Program-made: the position numbers and the translations under genes | In this document: piece by piece, positions 37,764-47,304 of the stretch | Layout of the letters: every line of letters starts with the position of its first letter | How positions within the stretch are numbered: position 1 is the first letter of the stretch | The notes under the pieces: model-generated | Database searches by the model: none | Seen by the model: only the letters and a program-made list of their open reading frames with translations | What the model was told of the DNA's origin: nothing | Origin: Qipengyuania intermedia | Lineage (GTDB): Bacteria > Pseudomonadota > Alphaproteobacteria > Sphingomonadales > Sphingomonadaceae | NCBI RefSeq assembly: GCF_019711615.1 | Contig: NZ_JAIGNS010000001.1 | Location: 806,001-870,000, forward strand | DNA length: 64,000 bases | Direction: 5' to 3'

Positions 37764-38828
37764 ATGGTCTCCGAAGCAGACAGTGTCAGGATCAATCTGC
37801 TGCGTACCGTCCTGATTTTCGGGATAGTGGTGGTGCATATTCCACCGGCGATGGTCGAAGCGCCCCCTCATTCGGACGTCTTCGGGATGGTGAAGTACAG
37901 CTTCTCCAGGGCGCTGTTTCGCGCCGCTGTCCCGGTCCTGACCGTCATTTCGGGCTATTTGCTATTCCTGCGACCCGAGCGGCTCGCGTACCGGTCGGTC
38001 GCAATCCAAAAGTCGCAGCGGCTCCTGTGGCCGTTCCTGCTCTGGAACATCCCTTTTGTAGCCCTTTTGTATGTGATCCAGTCGCGCGGCATGCTGGCGC
38101 ATGATTTCCGCTTCCAGCTCTATCCTGCAGACATGAGCGTGCTCCTCGACGCTGCCTTTGCCTGGCGGGAAGGACCATTGAACTATCCGCTCAACTTTTT
38201 GCGCGATCTGTTTGTCCTGATGCTCGCCTACCCCCTCTTCCTGTGGCTGGCGCGCATTGCCGGCTGGTGGGCACTGCCGGCGGTTTGGCTGTTCTTCGTG
38301 TTCAACCTCGATGGGCCGATCATCAATCGGGCCCTGATGCCGGCATGCTTTTACCTCGGCGCGCTATTGGCCCTGCGGAAGGTGGATCTTCAAAAGCTGG
38401 ACCGGTTCTGGCCTGTCGCCATAGTCGTGCTTATTGCCGCGAGCGTGGCCGTCGCATGGTTCGATATTCGCAACCTGACCTATTTCAAGACGCTCGCCGT
38501 TCCGCTGATCTGGATCTCCGCCGCCCCGCTCGCCGCGACCGGCACCGGCAAATGGCTGGCAGGGCTTGGCGAATACAGCTTCTTCGTTTTCCTCACGCAT
38601 GGCTTTGCAGTCCTGGCGCTATGGCTTGTCTGGAGCCAGGTCGCCCCTCCCGGCGCCTATGCGATCTTCTGGGTGCTCGCGCCCTTCGTGGTCTTTGCGG
38701 GCGCCGCAATAGGCTTTGCCGTGTTGCGCACACTCTTTCCGCATCTCGCCGACATCCTGATCGGCAAGTTTGGCAAGACCAAGCCACGTCGCGCCACACA
38801 ATTGCCCGAGGGGATTTCTGGCGATTGA
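37764..38828 (+). CDS. Acyltransferase family (acyltransferase-3 type) membrane protein
   Basis: The ATG at 37764 gives 354 residues with about 10 membrane segments. The N-terminal RINLLRTVLIFGIVVVHIPP contains the conserved Arg and His of acyltransferase-3 (OatA/WecH/OpgC-like) proteins, and the YSFFVFLTHGFAVLALW segment near residue 275 is also typical. Such proteins O-acetylate or O-succinylate cell-surface glycans; the acceptor here is unknown. A TTG in frame at 37731 is a less likely start. Confidence 0.85.
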   Translation: MVSEADSVRINLLRTVLIFGIVVVHIPPAMVEAPPHSDVFGMVKYSFSRALFRAAVPVLTVISGYLLFLRPERLAYRSVAIQKSQRLLWPFLLWNIPFVALLYVIQSRGMLAHDFRFQLYPADMSVLLDAAFAWREGPLNYPLNFLRDLFVLMLAYPLFLWLARIAGWWALPAVWLFFVFNLDGPIINRALMPACFYLGALLALRKVDLQKLDRFWPVAIVVLIAASVAVAWFDIRNLTYFKTLAVPLIWISAAPLAATGTGKWLAGLGEYSFFVFLTHGFAVLALWLVWSQVAPPGAYAIFWVLAPFVVFAGAAIGFAVLRTLFPHLADILIGKFGKTKPRRATQLPEGISGD

Positions 38829-38879
38829 CCCGACCCCGCCCGTGCCGATAGGAGCCACGCGAAACCCACGGAGATTGCG

Positions 38880-39587
38880 TTGAAAAAGCTTTACCCAGAT
38901 GCCGCATCCGCCCTCGAAGGCCTGCTCAGGGACGATATGCTGATTGCCAGCGGCGGCTTCGGCCTGTGCGGCATACCCGAACGCCTCCTCGAAGCGATCC
39001 GCGAAAGCGGGGTGAAGGGACTCACCTTTGCCAGCAACAATGCCGGGATCGACAATGAAGGCATCGGCATGCTCCTGCGCACGCAGCAGGTGAAGAAGAT
39101 GATCTCTTCCTACGTGGGCGAGAACAAGGAATTCGAACGGCAATTCCTCTCCGGCGAACTCGAAGTGGAGTTTTGCCCGCAAGGGACGCTGGCCGAACGG
39201 ATGCGCGCCGGCGGTGCGGGCATTCCCGGTTTCTACACCAAGACCGGAGTCGGCACGCAGGTGGCCGAAGGCAAGGAGGTCAAAACCTTCGACGGTGAAG
39301 ATTACATCCTCGAACGGGGCATTTTCGCCGACCTCGCCATCGTGAAGGCATGGAAGGCGGACGAGACCGGCAATCTCGTCTTCCGCAAGACCGCACGCAA
39401 TTTCAACCTGCCCGCCGCGACCTGCGGCAAGATCTGCGTGGTCGAAGTCGAAGAAATCGTGCCGACCGGCAGTCTCGATCCCGACTGCATTCACCTGCCG
39501 GGCGTATACGTCCAGCGCATGATCGTGGGCGCACCCTACGACAAGAAGATCGAATTCGTGACGACACGCGAAAGGGCCGAAGCATGA
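38880..39587 (+). CDS. scoA: 3-oxoacid CoA-transferase subunit A
   Basis: The start is TTG at 38880, preceded by GGAG about 8 bases upstream; no ATG is nearby. The 235-residue protein begins MKKLYPDAASALEGLLRDDM and carries the glycine-rich LIASGGFGLCGIPERLL, and later GAGIPGFYTKTGVGT. Subunit A pairs with subunit B to move CoA from succinyl-CoA to acetoacetate or a related 3-oxoacid. Its partner scoB lies 1 gene downstream, separated by a phosphatase gene that overlaps this stop by 4 bases. Confidence 0.95.
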   Translation: MKKLYPDAASALEGLLRDDMLIASGGFGLCGIPERLLEAIRESGVKGLTFASNNAGIDNEGIGMLLRTQQVKKMISSYVGENKEFERQFLSGELEVEFCPQGTLAERMRAGGAGIPGFYTKTGVGTQVAEGKEVKTFDGEDYILERGIFADLAIVKAWKADETGNLVFRKTARNFNLPAATCGKICVVEVEEIVPTGSLDPDCIHLPGVYVQRMIVGAPYDKKIEFVTTRERAEA

Positions 39588-40489
39588 CGCGCTCTGTTTT
39601 AACTTCGTTTGCCGCACTTGCCCTGGCCGGTTGCGTCACCACCCCTGCTCCCGAAGCCCCGGTCGCCTCGGCGGATGCGCCCGACACGATGCAGTGGCTC
39701 TATGGCTCGGGCGAAGCGGCCGGCGCCTCGATCCAGGCTTGGCGCAATATCGCCGATTACGCGATCGCCCGCTCGCGAGAGCGCCGCGTACCGCAATCGG
39801 TCGCCATGGGTATCGGCGGCGCGATCGCCGAGCCAGCAAGCTGTGCGCTGGGCGAAAGCTGGAAGCCGCTCGCCGTCGTTTTCGACGTCGACGAAACGGT
39901 CATCCTCAACCAGGGCTACGAATACTGGACCACCTCGACCGGCAATTCCTTCTCCAAGGAAACCTGGGAGCAGTGGGAGAAAACTGGCGCGAGTTACATC
40001 CGCCCCGTCCCCGGCGCGGTCACCGGCATCCGCCGCCTGCGCGAGGCTGGCATCACTCCCGTTTTCAACACAAATCGTGAATTCAGCCCCGAAGGCGCCG
40101 CGCGTGCGATCGCGGCCGCGGGTCTCGGCGAGGCAGTCCACCGCGACACCCTGTTCCTGCGCGGTGACGACGGCGTGAACAGCGGCGACAAGGACGGTCG
40201 CCGCGCCCTCATCGCGGACCGCTATTGTGTCGTGGCACTGGCCGGGGACAATCTCGGCGACTTCGCCGACGTCTTCAACGACGATACGCGCACCCCGCTC
40301 GAGCGGCGCGAACTGGCTGCACGTGGCGACCTTGCGCAACTGTGGGGCAATGGCTGGTTCGTCCTGCCCAACCCGGTCTACGGCTATTCGCTGAAAGGCA
40401 CGGTGGAGCAGGTCTTCCCCGAAGGCACTCGCTGGACGCCCGAAACGGCACCGGCCGACGTCCCGGCAATCATGAACGAAGGCAATTGA
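39584..40489 (+). CDS. HAD acid phosphatase lipoprotein (class B-like, e(P4)-type)
   Basis: The ATG overlaps the scoA stop (ATGA). The 301-residue protein has a lipoprotein signal ending ALAGC (Cys17). The HAD catalytic motif [10 protein letters not shown] lies near residue 104, with [10 protein letters not shown] as the second motif and [16 protein letters not shown] as the acidic motif IV. It matches the lipoprotein e(P4)/5'-nucleotidase class of acid phosphatases, which dephosphorylate nucleotides at the cell surface. Its place between the two CoA-transferase subunit genes is unusual. Confidence 0.9.
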   Translation: MTRSVLTSFAALALAGCVTTPAPEAPVASADAPDTMQWLYGSGEAAGASIQAWRNIADYAIARSRERRVPQSVAMGIGGAIAEPASCALGESWKPLAVVFDVDETVILNQGYEYWTTSTGNSFSKETWEQWEKTGASYIRPVPGAVTGIRRLREAGITPVFNTNREFSPEGAARAIAAAGLGEAVHRDTLFLRGDDGVNSGDKDGRRALIADRYCVVALAGDNLGDFADVFNDDTRTPLERRELAARGDLAQLWGNGWFVLPNPVYGYSLKGTVEQVFPEGTRWTPETAPADVPAIMNEGN

Positions 40490-40490
40490 T

Positions 40491-41156
40491 ATGAGCGAGA
40501 CCGCAGAAAAGACCGGCTGGGACCGCGACCAGATGGCCGCCCGCGCCGCGCAGGAGCTGGAAGACGGCTATTACGTCAACCTCGGCATCGGGATTCCGAC
40601 GCTGGTGGCAAACCACATACCCGATGGCATGCACGTCACGCTGCAGAGCGAGAACGGCATGCTCGGCATCGGCCCCTTTCCCTATGCCGGCGAAGAAGAC
40701 GCCGACCTGATCAACGCCGGCAAGCAGACCATCAGCGAACTGCCGCACAGCGCCTATTTCGACAGCGCTGCCAGCTTTGCGATGATCCGCGGCGGCCATA
40801 TCGACCTGACCGTCCTGGGCGCGATGGAAGTGGCCGAGAACGGCGACATCGCTAACTGGATGATCCCGGGCAAGATGATCAAAGGCATGGGCGGCGCGAT
40901 GGATCTCGTCGCGGGCGTGAAGAAGATCATCGTGGTCATGGATCACAACAGCAAGGCGGGCGATCCCAAGTTCATCCCGGAATGCACCTTGCCGCTGACC
41001 GGCCAGAACGTGGTCGACATGATCATCACCAACCTCGGCGTATTCAAGCGGTCCGACCATGAGAGCCCGTTCCGGCTGATCGAACTGGCTCCGGGTGTAA
41101 GCGAGGAAGACATCGCCGCGAAGACGACCGCCCGTTACGAGGTCGCCCTGGGCTGA
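40491..41156 (+). CDS. scoB: 3-oxoacid CoA-transferase subunit B
   Basis: The 221-residue protein contains the subunit B catalytic region: [16 protein letters not shown], with the glutamate that forms the thioester intermediate in SENG, and the [10 protein letters not shown] segment near the start. It begins one base after the phosphatase stop codon. With scoA it forms the heteromeric enzyme that activates acetoacetate. Confidence 0.95.
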   Translation: MSETAEKTGWDRDQMAARAAQELEDGYYVNLGIGIPTLVANHIPDGMHVTLQSENGMLGIGPFPYAGEEDADLINAGKQTISELPHSAYFDSAASFAMIRGGHIDLTVLGAMEVAENGDIANWMIPGKMIKGMGGAMDLVAGVKKIIVVMDHNSKAGDPKFIPECTLPLTGQNVVDMIITNLGVFKRSDHESPFRLIELAPGVSEEDIAAKTTARYEVALG

Positions 41157-41163
41157 CGTGGCC

Positions 41164-42312
41164 ATGGCCGACTGGCTCGACAATCCACGCAACGACAACG
41201 CCCCGCTGGCCGGGCTGAAGGTGCTCGAACTGGCGCGAGTTCTGGCTGGCCCATGGGCGGGACAGATCCTTGCCGACCTCGGGGCAGACGTCATCAAGGT
41301 CGAGAGTCCCGAGGGCGACAATACACGCATATGGGGCCCACCCTGGATCGAGCACGAGGGCGAGAAGACGGCCGCCTATTACCATGGCTGCAATCGGGGC
41401 AAGCGCGGGATCGAGGCGAATTTTCGCGACGCGGATGATCTTGCCGCAATCAAGGCGCTGGCGGCTGGCGCGGACGTCGTGCTCGAGAATTTCAAACCCG
41501 GAGCGCTCGCCAAGTTCGGTCTGGACTATGCCTCGCTCGCCGAGGCGAACCCGGCGCTGGTCTATTGTTCGATTACGGGCTTCGGCCAGGACGGCCCGCG
41601 CCGTGACGAGCCGGGATATGATTTCGTCATCCAGGCGATGAGCGGGTTCATGTCCCTTACCGGCGAACCGGATGGCGAACCGATGAAGCATGGGGTCTCG
41701 ATCAGCGACCTTGCCTGCGGCTTGTGGTCAGCCAACGCCGTACAGTCTGCGCTTTTGATGCGGCATCGCACCGGCAAGGGGCAGTGGATCGACATGAGCC
41801 TGCTGGATTGTTCGGTTGGCCTCTTGGCGAACCAGGCAATGAGCTATTTCGCGACCGGCGAAAATCCGCCCCGCATGGGCAATGCTCATGCACAGGTCAG
41901 TGCATACGGCGTTTTTCCGACGAAGGACGGATCCGTCGTGCTGGCTCCTGCCAACGATGCGCTCTTCCGCAAGCTGCTGGCACTGCTCGACCGGCCCGAC
42001 CTACTGGAAGAGACGCGTTTCGGGACCAATGAGGGGCGGGTCGCAAATCGCGCCGAAATCGATGGCCTCATCGCGGGCGAGACCGCCAAGTGGTCCCGCG
42101 CAGACCTGCTTGCAGCTTGTGCCGAGAAGGGCGTGCCTGCGGGCCCTATCAATACCCTCGATGAAGTTTTCGCAGATCCGCAGGTAAAGGCGCGTGGTAT
42201 GCGGATTTCGCCCGAAGGCGTACCCGGCCTCCGCAGTCCGTTCTCCTTCTCGGATGCCGAGATGACGCTTGATCGTCCCTCCCCGGCAAAGGGCGAGCAC
42301 AACGCCAGCTAA
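41164..42312 (+). CDS. CaiB/BaiF family CoA transferase
   Basis: The 382-residue protein (GTG at 41158 is an alternative start) shows the class III CoA-transferase pattern: LAGLKVLELARVLAGPWAGQ, DLGADVIKVESPEGD with the catalytic Asp region, LVYCSITGFGQDGP and YDFVIQAMSGFMSLTGE. Class III enzymes move CoA between carboxylic acids; the substrate cannot be read from sequence. It follows scoB by 7 bases, so it probably belongs to the same catabolic operon. Confidence 0.92.
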   Translation: MADWLDNPRNDNAPLAGLKVLELARVLAGPWAGQILADLGADVIKVESPEGDNTRIWGPPWIEHEGEKTAAYYHGCNRGKRGIEANFRDADDLAAIKALAAGADVVLENFKPGALAKFGLDYASLAEANPALVYCSITGFGQDGPRRDEPGYDFVIQAMSGFMSLTGEPDGEPMKHGVSISDLACGLWSANAVQSALLMRHRTGKGQWIDMSLLDCSVGLLANQAMSYFATGENPPRMGNAHAQVSAYGVFPTKDGSVVLAPANDALFRKLLALLDRPDLLEETRFGTNEGRVANRAEIDGLIAGETAKWSRADLLAACAEKGVPAGPINTLDEVFADPQVKARGMRISPEGVPGLRSPFSFSDAEMTLDRPSPAKGEHNAS

Positions 42313-42334
42313 TCCGTAAATCTTGCAACCCTTA

Positions 42335-42372
42335 TTGACGTCTCCCGTGATTTCTGTAATTACAGAAATCAC
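42335..42372 (+). promoter_or_regulatory. Promoter with 26-bp perfect palindromic operator
   Basis: GTGATTTCTGTAA (42347-42359) is followed directly by its exact complement (42360-42372), a perfect 26-bp palindrome. A -35-like TTGACG (42335-42340) and a -10-like TAATTA (42357-42362, spacing 16) put the palindrome across the -10 box of the regulator gene that starts 15 bases later. This layout suggests autorepression. Confidence 0.85.
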
Positions 42373-42387
42373 AAAAGGAGCCGAGTC

Positions 42388-42936
42388 GTGGCCGAGTTCA
42401 TGGAAATCCCCGAAGCGCGCGCATTCATCCTGCATTGGGGTGAGATGGGCAGCGAATGGGGCGTCAACCGCTCGGTCGCGCAGATCCACGCCCTGCTCTA
42501 TCTGTCGGATCGACCGCGCCACGCGGAAGACATCTGTGACAAGCTGGGCCTCGCCCGTTCGAATGTCTCGAATGGCCTGAAGGAACTTCAATCCTATCAG
42601 ATCGTGCGCCGCGTCCATGTCGAGGGCGACCGTCGTGACCACTTTGTCGCGGAAAGCGATCTATGGGACATGCTCATGAAGATCACGGCCGAGCGCAAAC
42701 GACGCGAGATCGATCCGACGATCCAGCTATTGGGCGAGCTGTCCGAAAGCCTGGCCAAGCGGGACGACGTGCCCGAGCACCTGCGCGAACGTGTTGGCCG
42801 GATGCACGAATTCATCGGCAATCTCGCAGGCTGGTATGCCGATGTCCGGCGCCTGCCCAAATCCACTCTCGTGACCTTGATGAAACTCGGCAGCCGCGTT
42901 GCCCGTCTCCTGCCGGGCAGCAAGACGAAGACCTGA
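42388..42936 (+). CDS. GbsR/MarR family transcriptional regulator
   Basis: A GTG start at 42388 is set by AAAGGAG directly upstream (ATG at 42400 is an alternative), giving 182 residues. The winged helix-turn-helix reads AEDICDKLGLARSNVSNGLK and the wing region YQIVRRVHVEGDRRDHFVAE. The pattern WGVNRSVAQIHALLYLSDRP is typical of GbsR-type regulators. It probably binds the palindrome overlapping its own promoter and the related site in front of the next gene. The effector is unknown. Confidence 0.9.
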   Translation: MAEFMEIPEARAFILHWGEMGSEWGVNRSVAQIHALLYLSDRPRHAEDICDKLGLARSNVSNGLKELQSYQIVRRVHVEGDRRDHFVAESDLWDMLMKITAERKRREIDPTIQLLGELSESLAKRDDVPEHLRERVGRMHEFIGNLAGWYADVRRLPKSTLVTLMKLGSRVARLLPGSKTKT

Positions 42937-42982
42937 CCCCAGCAGACATGAAAGGACCCGGTTCGAAGTGTTCTAACCATCT

Positions 42983-43002
42983 ATTTCTCAAATTTCAGAA
43001 AT
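42983..43002 (+). promoter_or_regulatory. Second, imperfect copy of the operator
   Basis: ATTTCT, 8 bases, AGAAAT repeats the inner half-sites and spacing of the palindrome at 42347-42372, with a different centre (CAAATTTC instead of GTAATTAC). It lies 15 bases before the next start codon and suggests that the GbsR-type regulator also controls that gene. Confidence 0.7.
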
Positions 43003-43017
43003 TAGAGGAGAAACCTC

Positions 43018-43425
43018 ATGTATCTCGTTCCCGCCTATATCGCCTATCTCGTTATCAGCATCGCCCTCACGATCTGGGTCGCGCGCACGCTTTCGAAGAA
43101 TGGGATCGTTTTCCTCAAGGAATGCTTCGGACACGACGATAATCTCGCCCATTCGACGAACCACCTGCTTGTCGTCGGGTTCTATCTCGTCAACCTGGGA
43201 TGGATTTTGCTGACTCTGCGCTTCGGCAGCGAGCCCCAAGGCGCGGCAGAGGTGCTCGAGTTTCTCTCGACGAAAATCGGCCTCGTGGTCGTCGCCCTCG
43301 GCTTCATGCACTTCTTCAACATGAACGCCGTCGCCAAGTTCGGGCGCAAGGTCGGCCAGTGGCTTCGCGAAGACGACTATGGCAACCAGCGCGAACCGCA
43401 GCCCCAAGGCGTCAAGCTCGGCTAA
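43018..43425 (+). CDS. Small integral membrane protein under the GbsR-type regulator
   Basis: The 135-residue protein follows a strong AGAGGAG ribosome site. Three hydrophobic segments are visible at about 3-22, 48-68 and 82-105, with SKNGIVFLKECFGHDDNLAH between the first two and a polar C-terminus. I do not recognise a named family. Its linkage to the regulator gene and the shared operator suggest that it is the main target of the regulator and perhaps acts in envelope or osmotic adaptation, as GbsR relatives often control such functions. Confidence 0.8.
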   Translation: MYLVPAYIAYLVISIALTIWVARTLSKNGIVFLKECFGHDDNLAHSTNHLLVVGFYLVNLGWILLTLRFGSEPQGAAEVLEFLSTKIGLVVVALGFMHFFNMNAVAKFGRKVGQWLREDDYGNQREPQPQGVKLG

Positions 43426-43444
43426 AGCGGTTCGACTGCAAGAA

Positions 43445-43480
43445 AAAGGGCGGCCTGTCGAGGGCCGCCCTTTCTCGTTT
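43445..43480 (+). terminator. Bidirectional terminator between convergent genes
   Basis: The stem AAAGGGCGGCC (43445-43455) pairs with GGCCGCCCTTT (43463-43473). T-rich tracts follow on the plus strand (TTTCTCGTTT) and on the minus strand (TTTTTCTTG), so it serves both the small membrane protein gene and metK. Confidence 0.88.
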
Positions 43481-43485
43481 CTAGT

Positions 43486-44724
43486 TCAGGCCAGCGCCGC
43501 CTTGAGATCGTCGATCAGATCGGTGCGCTCCCACGGGAAGGCATCGCCGTCTGCCTGCCGCCCGAAATGCCCGTAGGCCGCGCTCTGGCGATAGATCGGC
43601 TTGTTGAGGCCCAGATGCATGCGGATGCCGCGCGGGGTCAGGCCGCCCAGCTTGTCGATCGATGCGATTGCATTCTCGAGTGCCTCGTCGGTAATGCCTT
43701 CGGTACAGGTGCCGTGCGTATCGACATAGAGCGACAGCGGCTTTGACACGCCGATCGCATAGGCAAGCTGGATCGTGCAGCGCCGCGCAAGGCCAGCCGC
43801 AACGATGTTCTTGGCAAGGTAGCGCGCGATGTAAGCGGCGGAGCGGTCGACCTTGGTCGGGTCCTTGCCGCTGAAGGCACCGCCGCCATGCGGAGCCGCG
43901 CCGCCGTATGTGTCGACGATAATCTTGCGGCCAGTGAGGCCTGCGTCGCCATCGGGACCGCCGATTTCGAAAGCGCCGGTTGGATTGATGTGCCATTCGG
44001 TGGTGTCGGACAGCCAGCCTTGCGGCAGGATGTCGGCAACGACGCCGCGCACATAGGACTTCAGTTCAGCTTCCTTCTCGCCTTCGTGATAGCCCTTGGC
44101 ATGCTGGGTCGAGACGACGACCGCAGTGCATTCCTTGGGCACGCCGCTCTCGTAGCGAAGCGTTACCTGGCTCTTCGCATCGGGTTCGAGGAAGGGGGCC
44201 GCCCCGCTCTTGCGGTCGGCTGCAAGCCGCTCGAGGATCTTGTGGCTGTAATCCAGCGTGGCAGGCATCAGGTCGGGCGTTTCATTGCACGCGAAACCGA
44301 ACATGATGCCCTGGTCGCCGGCGCCTTCGTCCTTGTTGCCGCTCGCATCCACTCCTTGGGCGATTTCCGAAGACTGGCCGTGGAGATGGTTTTCGAACGT
44401 CAGCGTCTTCCAGTGGAAGCCTTCCTGTTCGTACCCGATTTCGCGCACGGTGCGACGCACGGCCTTCTCGATCTCTTCCTTCGCGCCAGGTGCCCAACCG
44501 CCGTTTTCGGCCCATTCGGGGTTCTTCGCATCGTACATCGGCGCGCAGCGGATTTCGCCCGAAAGGATGATGCGCTGGGTGGTGGTCATGGTTTCGCATG
44601 CCACGCGCGCTTCCGGGTCCTTGGCCAGCATCAGGTCGACGATGGCATCGGAAATCTGGTCGGAGACCTTGTCCGGATGACCTTCGGAAACGCTTTCGGA
44701 CGTGAACAGGTAATTTGCGCGCAT
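43486..44724 (-). CDS. metK: S-adenosylmethionine synthetase
   Basis: The ATG at 44724 ([20 protein letters not shown]) gives 412 residues; the frame extends upstream but that part is not conserved-looking. The methionine-binding SEGHPDK, the [16 protein letters not shown]-loop-like hexapeptide region and the [20 protein letters not shown] motif are all present. It makes SAM from methionine and ATP. It lies 35 bases downstream of lnt, probably in one operon. No riboswitch-sized leader exists in that gap. Confidence 0.97.
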   Translation of the reverse strand: MRANYLFTSESVSEGHPDKVSDQISDAIVDLMLAKDPEARVACETMTTTQRIILSGEIRCAPMYDAKNPEWAENGGWAPGAKEEIEKAVRRTVREIGYEQEGFHWKTLTFENHLHGQSSEIAQGVDASGNKDEGAGDQGIMFGFACNETPDLMPATLDYSHKILERLAADRKSGAAPFLEPDAKSQVTLRYESGVPKECTAVVVSTQHAKGYHEGEKEAELKSYVRGVVADILPQGWLSDTTEWHINPTGAFEIGGPDGDAGLTGRKIIVDTYGGAAPHGGGAFSGKDPTKVDRSAAYIARYLAKNIVAAGLARRCTIQLAYAIGVSKPLSLYVDTHGTCTEGITDEALENAIASIDKLGGLTPRGIRMHLGLNKPIYRQSAAYGHFGRQADGDAFPWERTDLIDDLKAALA

Positions 44725-44759
44725 CAGGACCCCGGAAAATAAGAGATATAAAGAAATCT

Positions 44760-46355
44760 TTATGTGTGCTGCGACACGTAACGGCCTTGCATCCTCATGG
44801 CAACCAGTGATCCGCCCAAGAGGAGCAGTCCCCAAAGCAGTGTGAGCCAGTGGCCCAGAGCCGAGAAGAGCGTGGGATCGGCGGGCGGCGGAACCATGGT
44901 ATCGATGCGGTCGGCCTCGCCCCTGCCGATATGGCTGCGCACGGTGCCGCGCGCGTCGATCACGGCACTGATCCCGGTGGTCGTGGACCTGAGCACCGGA
45001 AGCCCTTCCTCGATCGCCCGCATGCGCGCTTGCGCGAGATGCTGCGGCGGACCCCAGCTACCGAACCAGCCGTCGTTGGAAGGGTTGAAGATGTAGTCGG
45101 GGCGCTCGTCCCGGTCGACGACCTCGCCTGAGAAAACGATCTCGTAGCAAATCTGCATGCCCGCCTTGCCGTATTGCTTTAAATCGACCGTCTGCGGCCC
45201 GGGTCCGGGAATGAAGTCGATGCTGCCGGCCACGAGCCTGCTCAGGCCGAGCGGTTCCAGAAGCGCGCGCATGGGAAGGTACTCGCCATAAGGAACGAGG
45301 TGCGCCTTCGCATAGCGGGGCCCGATCAGGCCGTCCGCGGTAATCGGGGTGATGGCGTTATAGGCCCCTGTCGCCTTGCGGTATCCGTCGACCTCGCCGA
45401 TCTCCAGATCGACTGCGCCCGTCAACAGCAATCCGCCATCGCCGATCGCCTGGCCGATGCGGAAGCGCGCGAATGCCGGGTCGCCGCCCGCCGTCATCCG
45501 GTCATAATAGCGCTGCGGATAGCCTTCGCGCAGATAGTCCGGCACCCCGCTTTCTGGCCAGAGGATCAAGCGCCGCTCGACTTCGCGCCACTTCCGGCTG
45601 AGCGATGCGATCTGCCGGAACTGGTCCTCGAACTTGGTCGGATCGTCGATCTCTTCCTGCTTGAGATTGGGCTGTACCAGCGTGAGGGCAAGCGTCCCCT
45701 CGCGCGCAGTGCCTGCCGGCCAGAGCATGCCGAGGATGAAGATTGTGCCAATGACGCCAAGTGCAGCACGGCGCTTGCTGGCGACGAGCCACGCGGCCAG
45801 TCCGGCAAGCGCGACCAGCAGACCCGAGAGCGCGTATGTGCCCGTTACGGGCAGCAACAGGGCGAGGCCGGGCCGGGTCCAGTCGCCCAGAAACGCCATC
45901 GAGAACGGCCCCCAGGCATATCCGGTGAAGACCCAGCTCTTGAACCATTCCGCAGCGATCCAGAATGCCCCAAAGGAGAGGGCGAAGGCGGGAAGCGCAT
46001 GTCTTCTTGCAAGGACCCACGCACCCCAGCTTGCGAGTGCGGGCCAGATCGCGAGGTATAGCGAGAGGAGCGGGACGGCGAGCCAGCCGAGCCACGCTGG
46101 CATCTCCGCCTGGTAGGTGAAAGCGGTCGCGATCCAGTTGTTTGTGAGGGTGAAATGCGCGACCCCGAAAAGCCATCCGGTGAAGAACGCGCTTTTGCCG
46201 TGTGGCCTGCGGTGCAGGAGCCAGATGAAAGCCGCCATGCCGGCAAGCGACAGCGGCCACAGCCCGAGCGGCGGATAACCGAGCGCCGAGACCAGGCCGA
46301 GCACAAGGGCGCTCCAGTAGGGATGCCGATCGATAAGGTCGGAAATGCGATCCAT
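44760..46355 (-). CDS. lnt: Apolipoprotein N-acyltransferase
   Basis: The ATG at 46355 ([14 protein letters not shown]) gives 531 residues. Five to six N-terminal membrane segments precede a nitrilase-type periplasmic domain and a last membrane helix. The catalytic triad is visible: Glu in [11 protein letters not shown], Lys in [15 protein letters not shown] and Cys in [10 protein letters not shown]. It adds the third acyl chain to lipoproteins, relevant to the several lipoproteins encoded in this window. It is followed by metK. Confidence 0.95.
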   Translation of the reverse strand: MDRISDLIDRHPYWSALVLGLVSALGYPPLGLWPLSLAGMAAFIWLLHRRPHGKSAFFTGWLFGVAHFTLTNNWIATAFTYQAEMPAWLGWLAVPLLSLYLAIWPALASWGAWVLARRHALPAFALSFGAFWIAAEWFKSWVFTGYAWGPFSMAFLGDWTRPGLALLLPVTGTYALSGLLVALAGLAAWLVASKRRAALGVIGTIFILGMLWPAGTAREGTLALTLVQPNLKQEEIDDPTKFEDQFRQIASLSRKWREVERRLILWPESGVPDYLREGYPQRYYDRMTAGGDPAFARFRIGQAIGDGGLLLTGAVDLEIGEVDGYRKATGAYNAITPITADGLIGPRYAKAHLVPYGEYLPMRALLEPLGLSRLVAGSIDFIPGPGPQTVDLKQYGKAGMQICYEIVFSGEVVDRDERPDYIFNPSNDGWFGSWGPPQHLAQARMRAIEEGLPVLRSTTTGISAVIDARGTVRSHIGRGEADRIDTMVPPPADPTLFSALGHWLTLLWGLLLLGGSLVAMRMQGRYVSQHT

Positions 46356-46419
46356 TGCCACGCCTGTTAACAACGGGCGCGGCAATGGCAATCGAAAGCG
46401 TCAGCCGTAGTGGCCGGTA

Positions 46420-47070
46420 TCAGCCGACAGCGCTTTCCGCGTCGGCGTCTTCCGCCTTGCGGCGGCGGCGACGCGGGGCGGGCTTGTCGTCCCCGTCATC
46501 GTCGTTCGAGCCGATAGCGGGCGGCAGGGCCGCTGCATCGATCTCGCCCTCGACACCCTTTTCGCCCTCGATGCCCTTCGGGGCCTTGCGCGGTGCGCGG
46601 CGCTTCTTGGGCTTGTCTTCGCCGTCGTCGTTGCGGGTGGGCGAGTTATCGGAGCCGTCGTCGTCATCGCCGACATTGTCGCGCTGCCTGCGCTGACGGC
46701 CGCCAGACTGGTCCTGGCCATCATCGCGGCGCGAACGCTGGCGGCGGTTTTGGCGGCGATCGTCACCGTCGTCGTCATCGTCATCATCGGAGGAATTGCC
46801 GCCGCGCTCGTCGTTGCGCTTGGCCTTGGCTTCTTCCTGGCGGGCCTTGTTGTCGGCAATGACGCGGAAATAGTGATCGGCAAACTGCAAATAGTATTCC
46901 GCCTGCACACGGTCGCCATTGTGCTGCGCGTCCTGGGCAAGCTTCTTGTACTTGTCGAGCAGCTGCGGAGCGTTACCGCGTGCGCGGCTGTCGATCCGGT
47001 TGGCCGAATTGGCACCGCCCTGGTTGCGATTGTTGCGACCGCGACGGCGGTTATTACGATTGTTGTTCAA
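46420..47070 (-). CDS. DUF4167 protein with long disordered acidic/basic tail
   Basis: The 216-residue protein begins MNNNRNNRRRGRNNRNQGG and carries the DUF4167 core at about 28-85 (APQLLDKYKKLAQDAQHNGD, EYYLQFADHYFRVI). The rest is low complexity: runs of Asp (SSDDDDDDDGDD), Arg clusters and alternating acidic and basic blocks, almost certainly disordered. DUF4167 is common in alphaproteobacteria and of unknown function; the Arg/Asn-rich ends suggest RNA binding. The gene is about 230 bases downstream of prmC in the same direction, as usual for this family. Confidence 0.9.
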   Translation of the reverse strand: MNNNRNNRRRGRNNRNQGGANSANRIDSRARGNAPQLLDKYKKLAQDAQHNGDRVQAEYYLQFADHYFRVIADNKARQEEAKAKRNDERGGNSSDDDDDDDGDDRRQNRRQRSRRDDGQDQSGGRQRRQRDNVGDDDDGSDNSPTRNDDGEDKPKKRRAPRKAPKGIEGEKGVEGEIDAAALPPAIGSNDDDGDDKPAPRRRRRKAEDADAESAVG

Positions 47071-47304
47071 GGATACTCGTCCTCATCAATGGCGCGGCGC
47101 AGGACATAGCCCGCATGTGCCGCGAATCCCCTTACGCACGAGACGCCTTCTGGCGTCGTGCGTGCCCCTTTTCGTGCATGGTATACGGGGCCGAATGCCT
47201 CGCACCAGAACTGCAATGTCGGAGCTAGAACCGGTGGGACGAAATGACCCGCACACCACTGGCCTATGGCCAGATTTAGAGCCTCGAATCGCCTTTGCCA
47301 AGCC
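47071..47304. other. Gap between prmC and the DUF4167 gene with a hairpin
   Basis: An imperfect hairpin (47134-47147 with 47152-47163, two-base bulge, TTCT loop) lies 64 bases upstream of the DUF4167 start. On the plus strand it is followed by CCCCTTTT, on the minus strand by no T-run, so it is not a clear terminator for prmC. It may belong to the DUF4167 mRNA leader. Confidence 0.4.

Noticed and set aside
44725..44759. A possible SAM-responsive riboswitch before metK.
   Set aside because: The gap to lnt is only 35 bases, too short for any known SAM riboswitch, and no conserved stem is visible.
47134..47163. A hairpin as terminator of prmC.
   Set aside because: The stem has a two-base bulge and no T-run follows on the minus strand.
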